Source: Gyrodactylus bullatarudis | Taxonomy: Eukaryota; Platyhelminthes; Monogenea; Gyrodactylidea; Gyrodactylidae | Reading direction: 5' to 3' | NCBI GenBank assembly: GCA_012064415.1 | Contig: SSNU01000021.1 | Location: forward strand, 92,278 to 156,277 | Length of the DNA stretch: 64,000 nucleotides | Shown here: one piece after another, positions 51,526 to 62,270 of the stretch | Numbering within the stretch: position 1 is the first letter of the stretch | Layout of the letters: each line of letters starts with the position of its first letter | Notes under the pieces: model-generated | The model's database searches: none | The model's input: the letters and a program-made list of their open reading frames with translations, nothing else | What the model was told of the DNA's origin: nothing | Program-made: the position numbers and the translations under genes

Positions 51526-54500
51526 TCAAACCAGATCTAGCTTATCTTCATCGTCATCAAATTGAAAATAGGTATCCTGGTCTCCTTTGGAATGCTCTGT
51601 TGGCTGATTTTGATCTAGATAAGTTTGTTCAGAGACTGATGGGAACTCCATCAATGCATCTTCGTTTGTGTCGAGTAACTCTCCTCCTTTAGCTTCGATA
51701 AATTCTTCCTCGTCAAAGAAATCAGCACCCATTTCTTGGGGATTCGAATTCATGGAAAAAACTTGAATGAATAGAATAAATTTTAAAGTGAAGCTGATTC
51801 ACAAAAATCTCTTTTTTTCATTAAAAACTTGAACATGATCAAGATTTTCTGAAATCTAGAATTTGAAATTGGAAAGAATAATTTCAAAGAAAAATATGAT
51901 CATTTTTTCAAATTTCTCATTTTTTTAGACTTTGAGCTTATTGATTTCAAAGTGAGACGATGGTCAAATTAAGTTATTTTGGATCAAAATTAGACAAGGT
52001 TTATTTTCATCTAAATTTCACAGAGCAGTAAAAATTAGACTTTCACACGATATTGAGATTAGTTGAGGTCATTTTTATCTTAAAATGGTCTATTTAAATA
52101 AACTTCTTCTAACCACCTCTCACTTGGAAATAAATCAAATTTTTCCAAATTGATAAAAGTGGACCTCATGGTCTGGATTTTAGAAAATCTTCAAGACTTG
52201 ATGAAAAAATTGAGGATTTTGTAACCGACATCATCAGTTGATTAAAATGATTAGTGGTAAGACTTGGATTGCAGCTCATACTAAAAGCTTACCGTAAAAT
52301 TCTCTATTTTTAAAATTTTGACCTTACCAATACCAATAAGATACGATAATTAATTAATTATAATTATAATTGAAGTTATAATCGATAGGTTGAGCTGTTT
52401 TTAATCACTGGAACCAGGAGTGGATTGCTAATAATTTAACCATTTTTATGCAAGTTTAAATATGAAGACTCTTTCGATATCATAGCTAGACAAAGAAAGT
52501 TTCAGACTTAATTCTCTCACAGAATTACTTAAAATGTGATGATAAAAAAACATTTACTAGGACAAAATTTTATGAAAATTTTTCTTACACATAATTTCAT
52601 CAGGGCCTGATTTATATTGAAATTCCCATCTACGAGTGAGTAAATAAAAGTGTAACTTTGCCGATGAAGGAATTTATTTGAAAGTTAATTGTTTCAAAGA
52701 CTCAATTAATGTCAAAAAGAATATCTTTTACATTTCATTGAATCTTATTACAAAATAACCTAGATATTCAAGATCCAAGGTAAAAATGGGGTTGAAAATT
52801 TCCCCATTTTCACGAAACTCTTGATTTCATGCATAAAAAGTATACCTTGTTCTGAATTAACTATTTAGCTTCTACGTAAGTTAATCTTATTATGTCTGAA
52901 CATTAATAAGTTTAATAATTTCGATCAAGAAGAATCATGAATTAAGGAATTCTACTCCCTTCCGGAAAAGTTCAAATATCTATGGCATACTTATGCCTGG
53001 CTTGCAAAAATATAGCATGATAGAAATTTTAGATAGTTTGTGATATACTATCAAAAAATAATCATAAAAAAATGTTTCAAAATCATTGGAAAAAGTCAGT
53101 TTGAACATATATGACCTCTGGTATCGAAAGGGTTAACTAAAAAGGTGCTAATCCTACCTGAGTCTTGGTTGTTCTCTTCAATAATGGCCCTCTCTGATTG
53201 TTCCAATTCCATGTTGTTGAGTCGACTCAAGTAGAGAGGTTCCTGGCTATCCTCATTGAGACCTGGGTTCTGTGAGTCATTATCATTTTGGCTGGTGTTG
53301 TTAATGTGACCAGGGTCATCGTCCTCGTCTTCATCATTGTGGGCTGATTTAATGGGATCGTTATTCGGGATCATGGCATCCAAACTGGATTCATTCAGTG
53401 TGCATGGGATGTGACTACGCTCATCTCGAATGTAATGAGATCTATCTTCGTCCGATGAAGATAAATTCAACCCAGTATTAGAAAGTTTTTCACTTTTCTA
53501 AAAAAAATAAACATTTTGTTTAAATTTATGAAAGTAACTCGAAAATCGAGAAATTCTATATTTGAATGAGGTGTGAAAAATAAATTAAAACATTATAGAT
53601 GAGAACAAATCTATTACAGAAACTCTAGAGTTTAATTGCATAAAAGATACGAGTCTTAATCTTTTCAGTACGAGTTAGCACTGCTAACTTAGCAGGGATT
53701 GCTCTGCTAATTGACACTGAAATTATTAGGCATACACTTGGTCTATGCGATGTATTCCCCTCTGCCCTTTCAGTACGAATTAGTTACAATATATACAGTA
53801 TTTAATAATTTTGAATATTGAAAACACAACTTACAGATTTGGAGGAAGCTTTCATATTTGAAGTGGAGGTGTTTGACTGGTTATCTGTGGATTTTTTTGT
53901 TTTCTTTTCTGTATCATAATCCGAGTCTGCATCATCATCTGAATCTTCAGAACTACTAATTTCACCACCAAATAGACCTTTACGATCGATAAGGAAACCT
54001 CGAGTTTCTAAATGAATCTAGTTAAACATAAGCTTTAAATTATTTTTTTTCACGAAAATACATACCTTCTTCATCAAAGTCATCATCAGCACCCCCAGGA
54101 GCAGTCTTTTGATTGGAGTTTGGATTATTGGGATCATCTTTGGCAAGAGAGGATTTCGGAGGATCTGACCAAATTACCTCCCAAAATACTGATTCAGACT
54201 GAATGTCTTGTTTTAGAAGTTGTTTAACTTCAGATTCTATTTTGGGCATATCAACAAACCTTTTACGACAAGTTTTGCGGAAACGTCGACGGAGAACATT
54301 CTTCAAAGGAGGAGTAATGCCATGAAGGTACTGAAATTCTCTTATCTCTTTCCTAAAATAAGTAGATATATATTGAAATTTACTGAGAATTGGATATTGG
54401 TTTATTTGAACGCTGGTCGAGATAAGCAGAGGTACCTTTTAGTGGACCGTCTGGATTTTCAAAACTGCAAATCATCATTTGAGAGATGTCTGCAGTCTTG

Positions 54501-54754
54501 TAGAATGTTTTTCTGTCAGTAGTTTTCATCGATTCAACTATGCAAGGAAGATCTACTATTTTACCATAAAATGTTTGATTATTGTAACGAATTTTGGTAT
54601 GACGTAGATCAGGCTTAAAGTCTATGGTAAAAGAATCTTTGAAAGACAAGCCAGCGTCAATATCTTTTGCTAACTGAATAGCAGCATTCTGAGGTAATCT
54701 TAGAATAAACTGTTGTTCTTGCTCATAATTAGGATCTGCGAATTCATTGCTCAT
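51526..54754 (-). CDS. TAF7: Transcription initiation factor TFIID subunit 7
   Basis: Exons 54754-54436, 54347-54066, 54007-53835, 53497-53158 and 51761-51526 are in phase and give about 449 residues (human TAF7 is 349). Exon 1 starts the TAFII55 domain: QFILRLP, KIVDLPCIVESMKT, KTFYKTADISQMMI. Exon 2 continues with the hallmark HGITPPLKNVLRRRFRKTCR. Exons 3-4 are acidic and Ser/Asp-rich. TAF7 binds TAF1 in TFIID and restrains its acetyltransferase until initiation. The exon 2 acceptor is inferred as GGAAAG|AGATAAG because the more obvious TTTTAG just upstream breaks the frame. The last exon (acidic, ending DDDEDKLDLV) is 1.4 kb away and is joined only by phase and strand; it lacks the usual C-terminal coiled coil. 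TAF7 is head-to-head with MRPL40. Confidence 0.88.
53106..53136. mobile_element. Possible piggyBac-like element end in a TAF7 intron
   Basis: The minus strand reads TTAACCCTTTCGATACCAGA, the form of many piggyBac/MITE ends (TTAACCCTTT followed by a subterminal box). The other end was not located. Confidence 0.25.
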
Positions 54755-54869
54755 GCTTGAGAATTCCTAAACTAAGTTTATCAAAAACTTTATCAAAAAA
54801 TTCAAAATCTAGTTTAGAAATAACAAGTTTAACTTCAGCAAAAGTTGTTTAGCTATTGTTCAAATTCAA
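54755..54869. promoter_or_regulatory. Bidirectional promoter region, TAF7 / MRPL40
   Basis: 115 bp between divergent start codons. It is AT-rich. No core element is obvious. Confidence 0.5.
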
Positions 54870-55550
54870 ATGTTTTCAGTCAATTTACTTAGAATTTCTC
54901 CATCATTGTCTAGACTATCCCAAACCCCCATTCATACTAGTGCCATTATTAAGTAATTCTTTTTTGGCTTAATTTAGTGCTGAGCCCTTGAAAAAGAAAA
55001 AGACAATTGATTCTGCTCTAATAGAAGCAAGAACAAAAAGGCTTGGGAAAAGGATAGAAAAGGAAATCAAAAGGCTAAAAAAAGGAGGACGTACTCTTAA
55101 ACCGATTCTCGAGTTTGAAAATGATCGAGAGGTTTCTAAAAATCCAGAGTAAGCTTTCTTCTTTTCAATTTCACGTTAAGAAAATATGCTCGTCCTACAA
55201 TAGATATATCAGAAACAGAACTAGACAATAGATATCAGCTTTCTAAGCAATGGTCTAAATACATGAACGATGAATTCAAGAAATCTGTCATCAGATACAA
55301 ATCATTGTCTCAAGAACAAGAAAAAGCTCTTACACTACTGTCTAAAACCAATGAAAGACTTTATCGGGCCACATTGCAACCTGACGATTTGTCTAGTAAA
55401 CCCATCAGTTTTAAAGCACCCTTTTCAACTCCCCCATTTGAAGGGGAATCATATGAAGCTCCAGATGGAGATGCTCTTTGTACTACACTAGAATATAAAT
55501 TTGATTTTAGCCTTGATAAAAAATTCAAGTTGAATAGCAAGAAAAAATAA
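54870..55550 (+). CDS. MRPL40: Mitochondrial ribosomal protein L40
   Basis: Exons 54870-54952, 54978-55148 and 55181-55550 give 207 residues (human mL40 is 206). The first exon encodes a hydroxylated, basic, amphipathic leader (MFSVNLLRISPSLSRLSQ) typical of mitochondrial import. The mature part starts with the family AEPLKKKK block, then a long charged helix (KRLGKRIEKEIKRLKK). KQWSKYMNDEFKK aligns with the KWSLYKQQERK region of mammals, and a TPP motif (FSTPPFEGESYEAPDGD) aligns with the family's YTPPIPNYQPPEG region. mL40 belongs to the large mitoribosomal subunit. The stop codon overlaps an AATAAA. Introns are 25-32 bp. Confidence 0.92.
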
Positions 55551-55802
55551 ATTTCCCTTAATTTTTGCTTTGTTATTTTTATTCATTTAACAATTAAATT
55601 TTAACTAGTTTAACACCGTTGAGTTAACATATTTAAAATTGTTGGTAGAATTTTTATCCTCTTATTTATCAATTACTCAACTACTCATAAGTAACATTCT
55701 AATTTTAATAAATTTACTTTATTCAAAGAAATTCTTATTTATTAATTTGTCAAATTCTTCTGTATATCTGGTTTATTTTATTCTTTCATCGTACAATATT
55801 TC

Positions 55803-56300
55803 CTAACCTTTGATATCTAAAATAGAGAATTAAATGAAAATTTTTACCTCTACATGTTTTGAGACAACTCTTTTCACTATTAAACCTGTTTTTATTTCCT
55901 CCACAACCAGAGTATTTGAAGACTTGACAGGAATTATAACTGTCAGTTGAATTGTAAAAGTATTTGTACTCTATCTGATGGCAATATCCATATTCTGGCT
56001 CAAGGAAACAATAGTCGGGGATTCCTTCATAAACTGTATTGAAATTATTTCAAACTTACCTATACAAGCTTTCTGACATGCTCCATAATTTTCAAAGTTG
56101 TTAGCATTACCTCCCCTCCCAGTATATCGGAATAGAAAACAGTCTTTCTCTGCTGCGTCATAATGATATCTCTTAAAGTCGAATCCCTTTCCTTCTCCGT
56201 CGTTCCTTGGCAAATAGCAATCTGAACTCTTTTTGAATTTTTTAAACAGAGAAAATGACTCTATCACGATCACTAGTAGAATTAAAAGGAATGTTTTCAT
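55803..56300 (-). CDS. Secreted protein with two Kunitz/BPTI domains, the first lacking one disulfide
   Basis: Exons 56300-56060, 56024-55848 and 55816-55803 give 143 residues. Residues 1-17 are a signal peptide (MKTFLLILLVIVIESFS). Domain 1 (about 27-79) has KDCFLFRYTGRGGNANNF and ACQKAC but lacks both the second Cys (GEGKGFDF where GxC is expected) and the fourth (TGRGG in place of GCGG). The C14-C38 bridge is therefore absent as a matched pair. Domain 2 (about 86-138) is canonical: GYC, NSC, YSGCGGNKNRF and CLKTC, with all six cysteines. The P1 position just after GYC is His, not Lys or Arg, so classical trypsin inhibition is doubtful. The third exon adds only DIKG and the stop. Kunitz proteins are secreted protease inhibitors or, in venoms and saliva, channel blockers. 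Role here is unknown. Confidence 0.85.
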
Positions 56301-56607
56301 GTTTCTCCAAGAATGAAATTGCTCAGTTCTTTTTATATAAAGTTTAATGAAAATGAGTCTATTAGACGTGACATGCCTGAAATAAATAAATCAGGTGCGA
56401 TTTAAAGCATGCGTAAAATTACTGCTGAAGCTCGTCTCAATGATGATCAAAGTTGAATTTGGTAAAATTCAACAATCCATCTCGAATGAAACATCAATAA
56501 AGTTTCAGGAATAATCCCCAATAGTACAAAGAGAAAATACGTGATATTCAAGTAGTTAGCTTTTATTTAATCGAATTTCTCTCCGACTAAACTTTGTACA
56601 AACTCGA
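56301..56607. promoter_or_regulatory. Intergenic region between divergent secreted-protein genes
   Basis: 307 bp separate the start codons of the Kunitz gene (-) and the small cationic protein gene (+). On the Kunitz side a TATATAAA-type box (TTTTATATAAAG at about 56331-56342 on the plus strand) lies about 35 bp from its start codon. Confidence 0.4.
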
Positions 56608-57175
56608 ATGGATAAAATAATTCTGATAACAAGCCTCTTGGCTGTCATTGGACTGAATGGCATCTGTGGACAGTAAGTTGGATTTTGTCTGTAAATTTTC
56701 CTTTGTACAGAAACAATGGGACAGATCTTATAATAACTAAAGAGTAGGTTAAGAAATTATACCTAAATCAGGATGAACCAGGTGCTGATGGAGAGTAAAT
56801 ACCTTGAGGAATTTATGGAATGCTATGCTAAAGGAATGATCAAGAAAATGGATGTCTCCATGGAAGAAATGATCGAATTTCTCAAGTATAATCCACCAGA
56901 CGTCAACATTTATGTGAAATGCTTTGAGTACTACTTTCCAAAAGACTATGACAACCTTGTTGTTAGGCAGAAAGAGTTTCTATTGGATGGGTGACTTTCT
57001 CAAACTCTTCTTTTTAAATTGTAATTGTATTCTATGGTTTTATAGTTTTAACAAGTCATGGAGGAAAATGATGAGGAGGTCATTCAGAAAGGTGAAAATC
57101 TCCCTGAAGAAGGCAGCAAAATCAGCCTTCAATTGGATATTTCACAAAAAGGAGAAATCAAATGAACAAATTTGA
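56608..57175 (+). CDS. Small secreted protein with a strongly cationic C-terminus
   Basis: Exons 56608-56672, 56772-56990 and 57046-57175 are in phase and give 137 residues. A signal peptide (MDKIILITSLLAVIGLNGICG) ends near residue 21. The middle exon is helical, acidic to neutral, with only two cysteines (MECYAK and VKCFEYYF). The last exon is very basic and amphipathic: NKSWRKMMRRSFRKVKISLK followed by KAAKSAFNWIFHKKEK. Such tails occur in cationic antimicrobial or membrane-active peptides. The helical middle faintly recalls arthropod chemosensory proteins, but the four-cysteine signature is missing. I do not recognise a family. AATAAA follows the stop at once. The neighbouring divergent gene is also secreted, which may mean shared tissue expression. 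Confidence 0.65.
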
Positions 57176-58400
57176 ATAAAACTACTTACTATAAACTTTT
57201 GTAAATCTATGATGAGCCCAACAGAGTAATTTTGTAAGTAATCTAGAAATAAAATACACATTTTCTAAGAAAATTTTCTCATGTTTTTTTGGCAATGTAG
57301 CACGAAATTTGTATTGTATTAGTTTTGGGGGTTACGAAGGATAAGTGTAAACATTTGCTTCCCCTTTGGATTAGCTTGTTCGCAGATTTTGGAAATATCA
57401 TTCGAAGAAAGTCTTTTGTTAAAATACTTTTTCAACAGAATTGGTTCATATTCAAAATTCAAGTTCTTTGAAGTCGAAAGACTTCAGCATTGTAAATTCT
57501 CGTGATTCAAATTTTTTGATTATAGGAACCTACTTAGAATAGCAAGATTTAATTTCGACTAAATCTTGAAGCAGATTATCCTGTTCAACAGCTACTAGTT
57601 TTGCCATTGAAATTAATTCCTCTTTAACGGTCAGGGAAAAAACAACAGCTGTTTTGTACTTCGCTGCATCGATCACGATTAAATTCAAAAGATTTTTTTT
57701 AATTTGATATTCTGTGAATGTTTCATGAATATGAGTAACGATCTTCTGCATTATTGAAGAAGAACCAAGTTTAACTGATCCTAGGAGATAACTCTATTAA
57801 GATTTTTCCAGTTGACCACCGAATATTCATCACCCATCATGAAGAAATTTTCATTGTTTAAGGTTTGGATTACTACATTCTTATTCTCTTCGTAAATAAT
57901 ATTAGGTTGTTTCAAAAGTATTAAGCAAATTTTTCATAGATCAAGTACGAAATAACAGCAGAAATTCATCTAAAATAATTATACATTTTTAAATACAAAA
58001 TTCATCAAAGAATTCGGTTTTCTTAATGATATCATCTTCCAGTAGGTCTCATATGAGAGCATTGAAAAATAGAAGTTGTATTTGAAAAAAATTACGAAAG
58101 TGCTCATTATTAAGTATCCATTTTGGAAGGCTGATCTTGAGAAGCATTTCAATAAGATTACGATTTGTTTCATCTTCGTAAGGATTATATTATAGTTTTA
58201 CATTGACTAGCAACTTATTTTCATGTCCATTTAAAAAAAAAATAAATTTTTCATAAAAAGCCTATTTCCTCTGATTCAAAGGCTCTGATAGTCTTTTTAA
58301 GTCTTTTTAAATTTATTTGATTTCAATCAATTCCTATTTCAAAAGCTAGTAACCCAAGAATTTATATTCACCGGATTAAATATTTCACAGGTTATTTATG
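57176..58400. other. Intergenic region with orphan frames
   Basis: On the minus strand, 57530-57751 is a 73-codon frame rich in aliphatic residues (LIVIDAAKYKTAVVFSLTVK, KLVAVEQDNLLQDLVEIK). A second frame just upstream reads YEENKNVVIQTLNNENFFMM. The two are in different frames, so this may be a decayed or spliced unknown gene. TTAGGTTGTTTCAAAAGTAT at 57902-57921 resembles a mariner-type inverted-repeat end, but no partner was found. Confidence 0.4.
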
Positions 58401-59429
58401 ACAATGTGAAGAAGATTTGAATCCTCCCCCATTATGTAAAACTTTTCCCTAATTTTGAGGTCTGTAAGTTTATCCCTTGAGTGCTTACATATGATTTTAA
58501 AATTGCTTTCATTTACCTCGCATCCGCACCAATCAATTTGTTTCTTGATTGATGAGCTATTCTTGTTTAAATGCTCATTGATCCTAATAGCTAATCTTCT
58601 TTGTGTTCGTCCTATATATCTAGCTCCACATGAGGCTTCAAAGCAGTAGATTGTTTAGTTTCTTTGAGTTTGTCTTTAAGATGGAATTTGAATAAACTTG
58701 TGGTTTTGAATACAATTGTATATCATTGCAATGTTAATTTAGAAGATTATTCAACTTTCTTCCTTGATCCTGACTGAAACTATCTCCTTTGAAAATTGAT
58801 TTAATGAAGATAGGGATAATCCCTTCGTTTTGTTCTTGTTGTTCTACTTCTTGAGTTGCTTCATCTTCTAAAGCTTATTTTTGAACAAATCTATTAGGGT
58901 ATCCGTTTTCTTCTAACCTCCTTTGTATTTCATTAATCTCACTCAATACTTCTTCCTCGCTGACTGTTCTCTTGGTTCTTTTCACTAGTCCTATTATTTA
59001 TCCTGATTTATAACTCTTCGAGCAATAACTCGAGAAGTGGAGGTATTTTCCTGTGTCCGTTTTCTTTCTATGTTTTATAGGGCGTTTCGTTTTAGGCCGC
59101 CATCTGGTTTTCTCGATAACTTAACGTCTAAGAAACTTATCTAATTTTCTGTCTCCTGTTCAATGTTCGGATGGATTGAATTCATTTCTCTAAAGAAATT
59201 CGTAATTGATGCTTCTTGTTTCATCACAATGAAAGTATCGTCTACGTACATATCTGGCATACATATCTGTATATCTCTCAATAATATTTTCCATTCTGTT
59301 CTTTTCCAAGTATGCAAATGTCTGCTAACATCGGGCTGAGTGGAGATCCCATGGCTATTCCATCCTTTTGGATATATATCTGATTTTGGAATGACAAAGG
59401 TACGTTTGTACAACAAATTCTTAATAAAG

Positions 59430-59835
59430 CTAGTTGACATGAAGATGAGAATTTACTATTTTTACAAAAAATTCAATATTTTTCTCTGGATTCACAGGAA
59501 AAAAAATAATTTTTTGAATTCTAAAACGGAATGAGCTAATAAGCAGTGGATATTCGAAAAATTCCGAAATAAAATTCAATCTGACTAAAATTGGGTCGTT
59601 TTTCGAATTTCGAAAATGCACCAAATTTCCACTTTTTCAACTTTTGAACCCAACATTTTTATCGATTTCAATGATTCGAAGTGATGATATTTGGGATCAA
59701 AATTGAACGAAGAATTCGCCATAGAGATATCTATTTTCCGTTTTGGAATTCAAAAAATTATATTTTTCTGTGAATCCGGAGAAAAATATTGAGTTTATTG
59801 TAAAAATAGTAAATTCTCTTCTTCATGTCAATTAG
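59430..59835. mobile_element. MITE, CTA...TAG family, inserted in the Penelope-like element
   Basis: The left end CTAGTTGACATGAAGATGAG continues through AATTTACTATTTTTAC. The right end is its complement, ending CTTCATGTCAATTAG. The inverted repeats are about 80 bp and include CTGGATTCACAG with its inverse. About 406 bp, preceded by AAAG. It splits the reverse transcriptase frame, so it is younger than the host element. Confidence 0.75.
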
Positions 59836-60067
59836 GTTTATTTTGACTATTTCTTCACCAGTTAACTCAAAGCTGTTTCTATTTTCATTGATGTATGTGT
59901 AGTGATCTTAGTAAAGTTAATGAATAAAAGTAAATAATATAATATAATTGTATTCGAATAAGCAAAGAGTGGGGAGAGAATAAAACAAAAGTAAATATAA
60001 ATAAATAAAATTGTTTAAAAACACGCCGAAGCATTTGGCAGTCTTTTTGATTTTGAAGCGATATCAT

Positions 60068-60228
60068 GAGAGAACAAACTTCTAATGATTTAATTCCTCC
60101 CCCAGGTCCCACCGAGGCAAATAGGGATTCAAATTTTGCCGTCAGTGTTCTGCCAGATGAAACAAAGGATCGAATCATCCAAGAGCTACTTGAAATGTTG
60201 AAACGATCCCAACATATGCCCCAATGAT
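60068..60228 (+). other. Orphan 53-codon frame within the break of the Penelope-like element
   Basis: Starts MREQTSNDLIPPPGPTEA and ends LLEMLKRSQHMPQ before TGA. It has mixed, codon-like composition and lies antisense to the transposon at its breakpoint. It may be part of another inserted element or a retrocopy. No family was recognised. Confidence 0.25.
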
Positions 60229-60423
60229 GTTTAGTGTTTCTTCGATAGGGATATTAAGGAATAATGCTTTGATATCTAATGATATCATTTCTCTGGACCC
60301 TACTTGGTATTCCTTTACTTTTTCTATGAATTGAAATATGTCTGTGACTACATATTTACTTAAGTTTTTAAAGGAAGCGAATAAGATAAGAGAAAGAAAA
60401 TACAATAGTCTTAAGAAACGCAT

Positions 60424-61374
60424 AGAAGAATGTTTCGACTGTGAGTTCTTCGTACTACCAACTACTGCTGGTTAATTGCTGCCAAGTTAAAAAAGTTTAA
60501 AAAACGTTCCTCTATAAATATATTTGTAAATTTATTTGATTTTATGTATACTATAAAGTAGTCTAATTCAATTTTAAAAAATATATGATGAAAAATTCCA
60601 AAAATATTTTTATTTTATTTTATTCTGATTCTTCCTTGTATTCTCTTTATTTGACTATAATCCACGGTATTTTTAACCTTTTCCTTACAGAGTTACACTA
60701 GATTTAAGAAATTATCTATTTTATAATTACACGACCGTACAGAGCTTGTTAAGACGGTTTCAAATATGTAATTCAGATGTAAGCTAGAGTAAAGCTCAAT
60801 TTTTAAAACTATCAACATTACAATTCTCGAACAGATTTTAATAATAAACAGATAGAGAGGATTTTATTTATGTAAAAATCTATTCTCAGAACTATCTGGG
60901 AACAAAGGTAGTCGATACTTGAACACGGGGTAGAATAGTTTCAATTAAGATAGGAACTGTACCCACTAAGCCATCCAGATTATTCTATATAAATAATTTA
61001 TTATATGTAAAACCTGCAAAATATCTACCTTCTCTTCCAGAATAGTTGAAGTATTTATAATACATTTTCAAACTCAGCTTTCAATACTTAAAATGCTTGT
61101 ATATTCGGTTAAATATGCTAAGGAATTGAGCAGTCCTCTAATGTAAGCTATCTCTTTAACTAAAAATGTAATGACCTTTCAAAGTTGATTCCACTCCAAT
61201 TTGAGTGATGAAAAATTCAAGTGTAAAATCCGATCAATAAATAAGGTCAATTCACAAATTCAATTGAGATTTCATGCAAAAACTAAAAAAATTAATTACA
61301 GGCATGATGAACAAACGTATACAACCAAAGGAGATCATATATTTATGCTTTGTTGAAAAATGATTCAACTAAAG
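60424..61374. other. Intergenic stretch with a tRNA-like SINE head
   Basis: 951 bp, AT-rich. The only structure seen is the tRNA-like segment at 60905-60980, listed separately. Confidence 0.45.
60905..60980 (-). repeat. tRNA-derived SINE head (A and B boxes)
   Basis: The minus strand has TGGCTTAGTGGGTA (60973-60960), an RNA polymerase III A box, and GTGTTCAAGTATCGAC (60926-60911), a B box. The spacing suits a tRNA. The arms do not all pair well, so a functional tRNA is unlikely and a SINE is preferred. Confidence 0.45.
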
Positions 61375-61690
61375 CTAACTAATATGAAGATGGGAGTTTA
61401 TGCTTTTCATAAAATTATGAATTTTTTCATCAATAAATCGAATTTGATCAAGATATTTTGGAATCTAGATCGTAGGTTCCACTTTCAGGATCTGAAGAAA
61501 AATAATTTGAAAAAAAACAAATTTTAAGAAAGTTATGGCAAATTTCAAATCTAGCGATGGCGCCGAATTACCATTTTTTTGAACTTTGAGTTGATGATTT
61601 TTGTTGATTCAAAAGTGAGAGAGTGATCAAAAGTTGATTTTTAGGATCACGATTATGAAAAGCATAAACTCCCATCTTCATATTAATTAG
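61375..61690. mobile_element. MITE, CTA...TAG family, shortest copy
   Basis: The left end CTAACTAATATGAAGATGGG continues as AGTTTATGCTTTTCATAA. The right end, 61652-61690, is the complement with one or two differences. The ~36 bp inverted repeats are the best preserved of the four copies. It is preceded by AAAG. Confidence 0.75.
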
Positions 61691-61898
61691 GTGTATTTTA
61701 CTTTGATTGATTTGACAAAAATTAAAAATATTTATTCCTTTTTTAAATTATTTATCTAGTTAATCATAAATTAATCAGAAAATAATTTTTTGAAGTTTAC
61801 TAAGCCATTTTAGAACAAGTAAATAATTCCCTGGAAGGATATACGAAAGGACAGAGAGATTGTGCGTTACACAGTAAAATTTTATAAACTTTGAAAAG

Positions 61899-62094
61899 AT
61901 GTACACAAAGAGAGGAATCAAGGCTATCATCAGTAATCTAGCTGATGGTACTAAAGACAAAGTCGCAGCCGACGGCATGTACACAAAGAGAGGAATCAAG
62001 GCTATCATCAGTAATCTAGCTGATGGTACTAAAGACAAAGATCGCAGCCGACGGCATGTACACAAAGAGAGGAATTTCTGTTAAAGCTGCTCAA
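61899..62094 (+). repeat. 78 bp tandem repeat (2.3 copies) with coding-like, in-frame units
   Basis: Units start at 61899 and 61977, with a partial third at 62056 (one extra base, so the frame shifts). Two full units are almost identical. In frame each encodes 26 residues: MYTKRGIKAIISNLADGT then KDKVAADG. The GC content is visibly higher than the surroundings, and each unit begins with ATG. The minus strand is open too. A short hairpin (AATAACAAT...ATTGTTATT) follows at about 62101-62130. No family was recognised. It may be a fragment of a repetitive protein gene or a recent minisatellite. Confidence 0.7.
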
Positions 62095-62270
62095 TGATAG
62101 TGAATAACAATTACAATTATTGTTATTATTCATTCATAAATGCACAGAGCAGATTTGACATAAATTTTCTATTTATTTGTCAGATTGTATCAAATAATAG
62201 AATATTGTTAAATTTCTCCATTCTACATTACGTGAAGTGTCACTGAAGACCATTTGCTGATTGACTTTTT

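Larger units (their letters stand above)
58400..60423 (-). pseudogene. Degenerate Penelope-like element (reverse transcriptase plus GIY-YIG)
   Basis: Read on the minus strand from 60423: FIEKVKEYQVGSREMISLDI and ALFLNIPIEETLNII (palm motif), a break near 60230, then QKDGIAMGSPLSPMLAD (59300-59380), MYVDDTFIVM (catalytic YVDD) and SFLDVKLSRKPDGGLKR. At 58660-58400 comes a GIY-YIG endonuclease domain (CGARYIGRTQRRLAIRINEH). This domain order is that of Penelope-like elements. Frameshifts and stops lie between motifs, so the copy is dead. It is interrupted by a MITE (59430-59835) and by unrelated sequence at about 59840-60230. Confidence 0.8.

Noticed and set aside
56608..57175. Chemosensory protein (OS-D family)
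   Set aside because: Helical pattern is vaguely similar, but there are only two cysteines and none of the conserved CSP spacing, and the C-terminal tail is foreign to that family.
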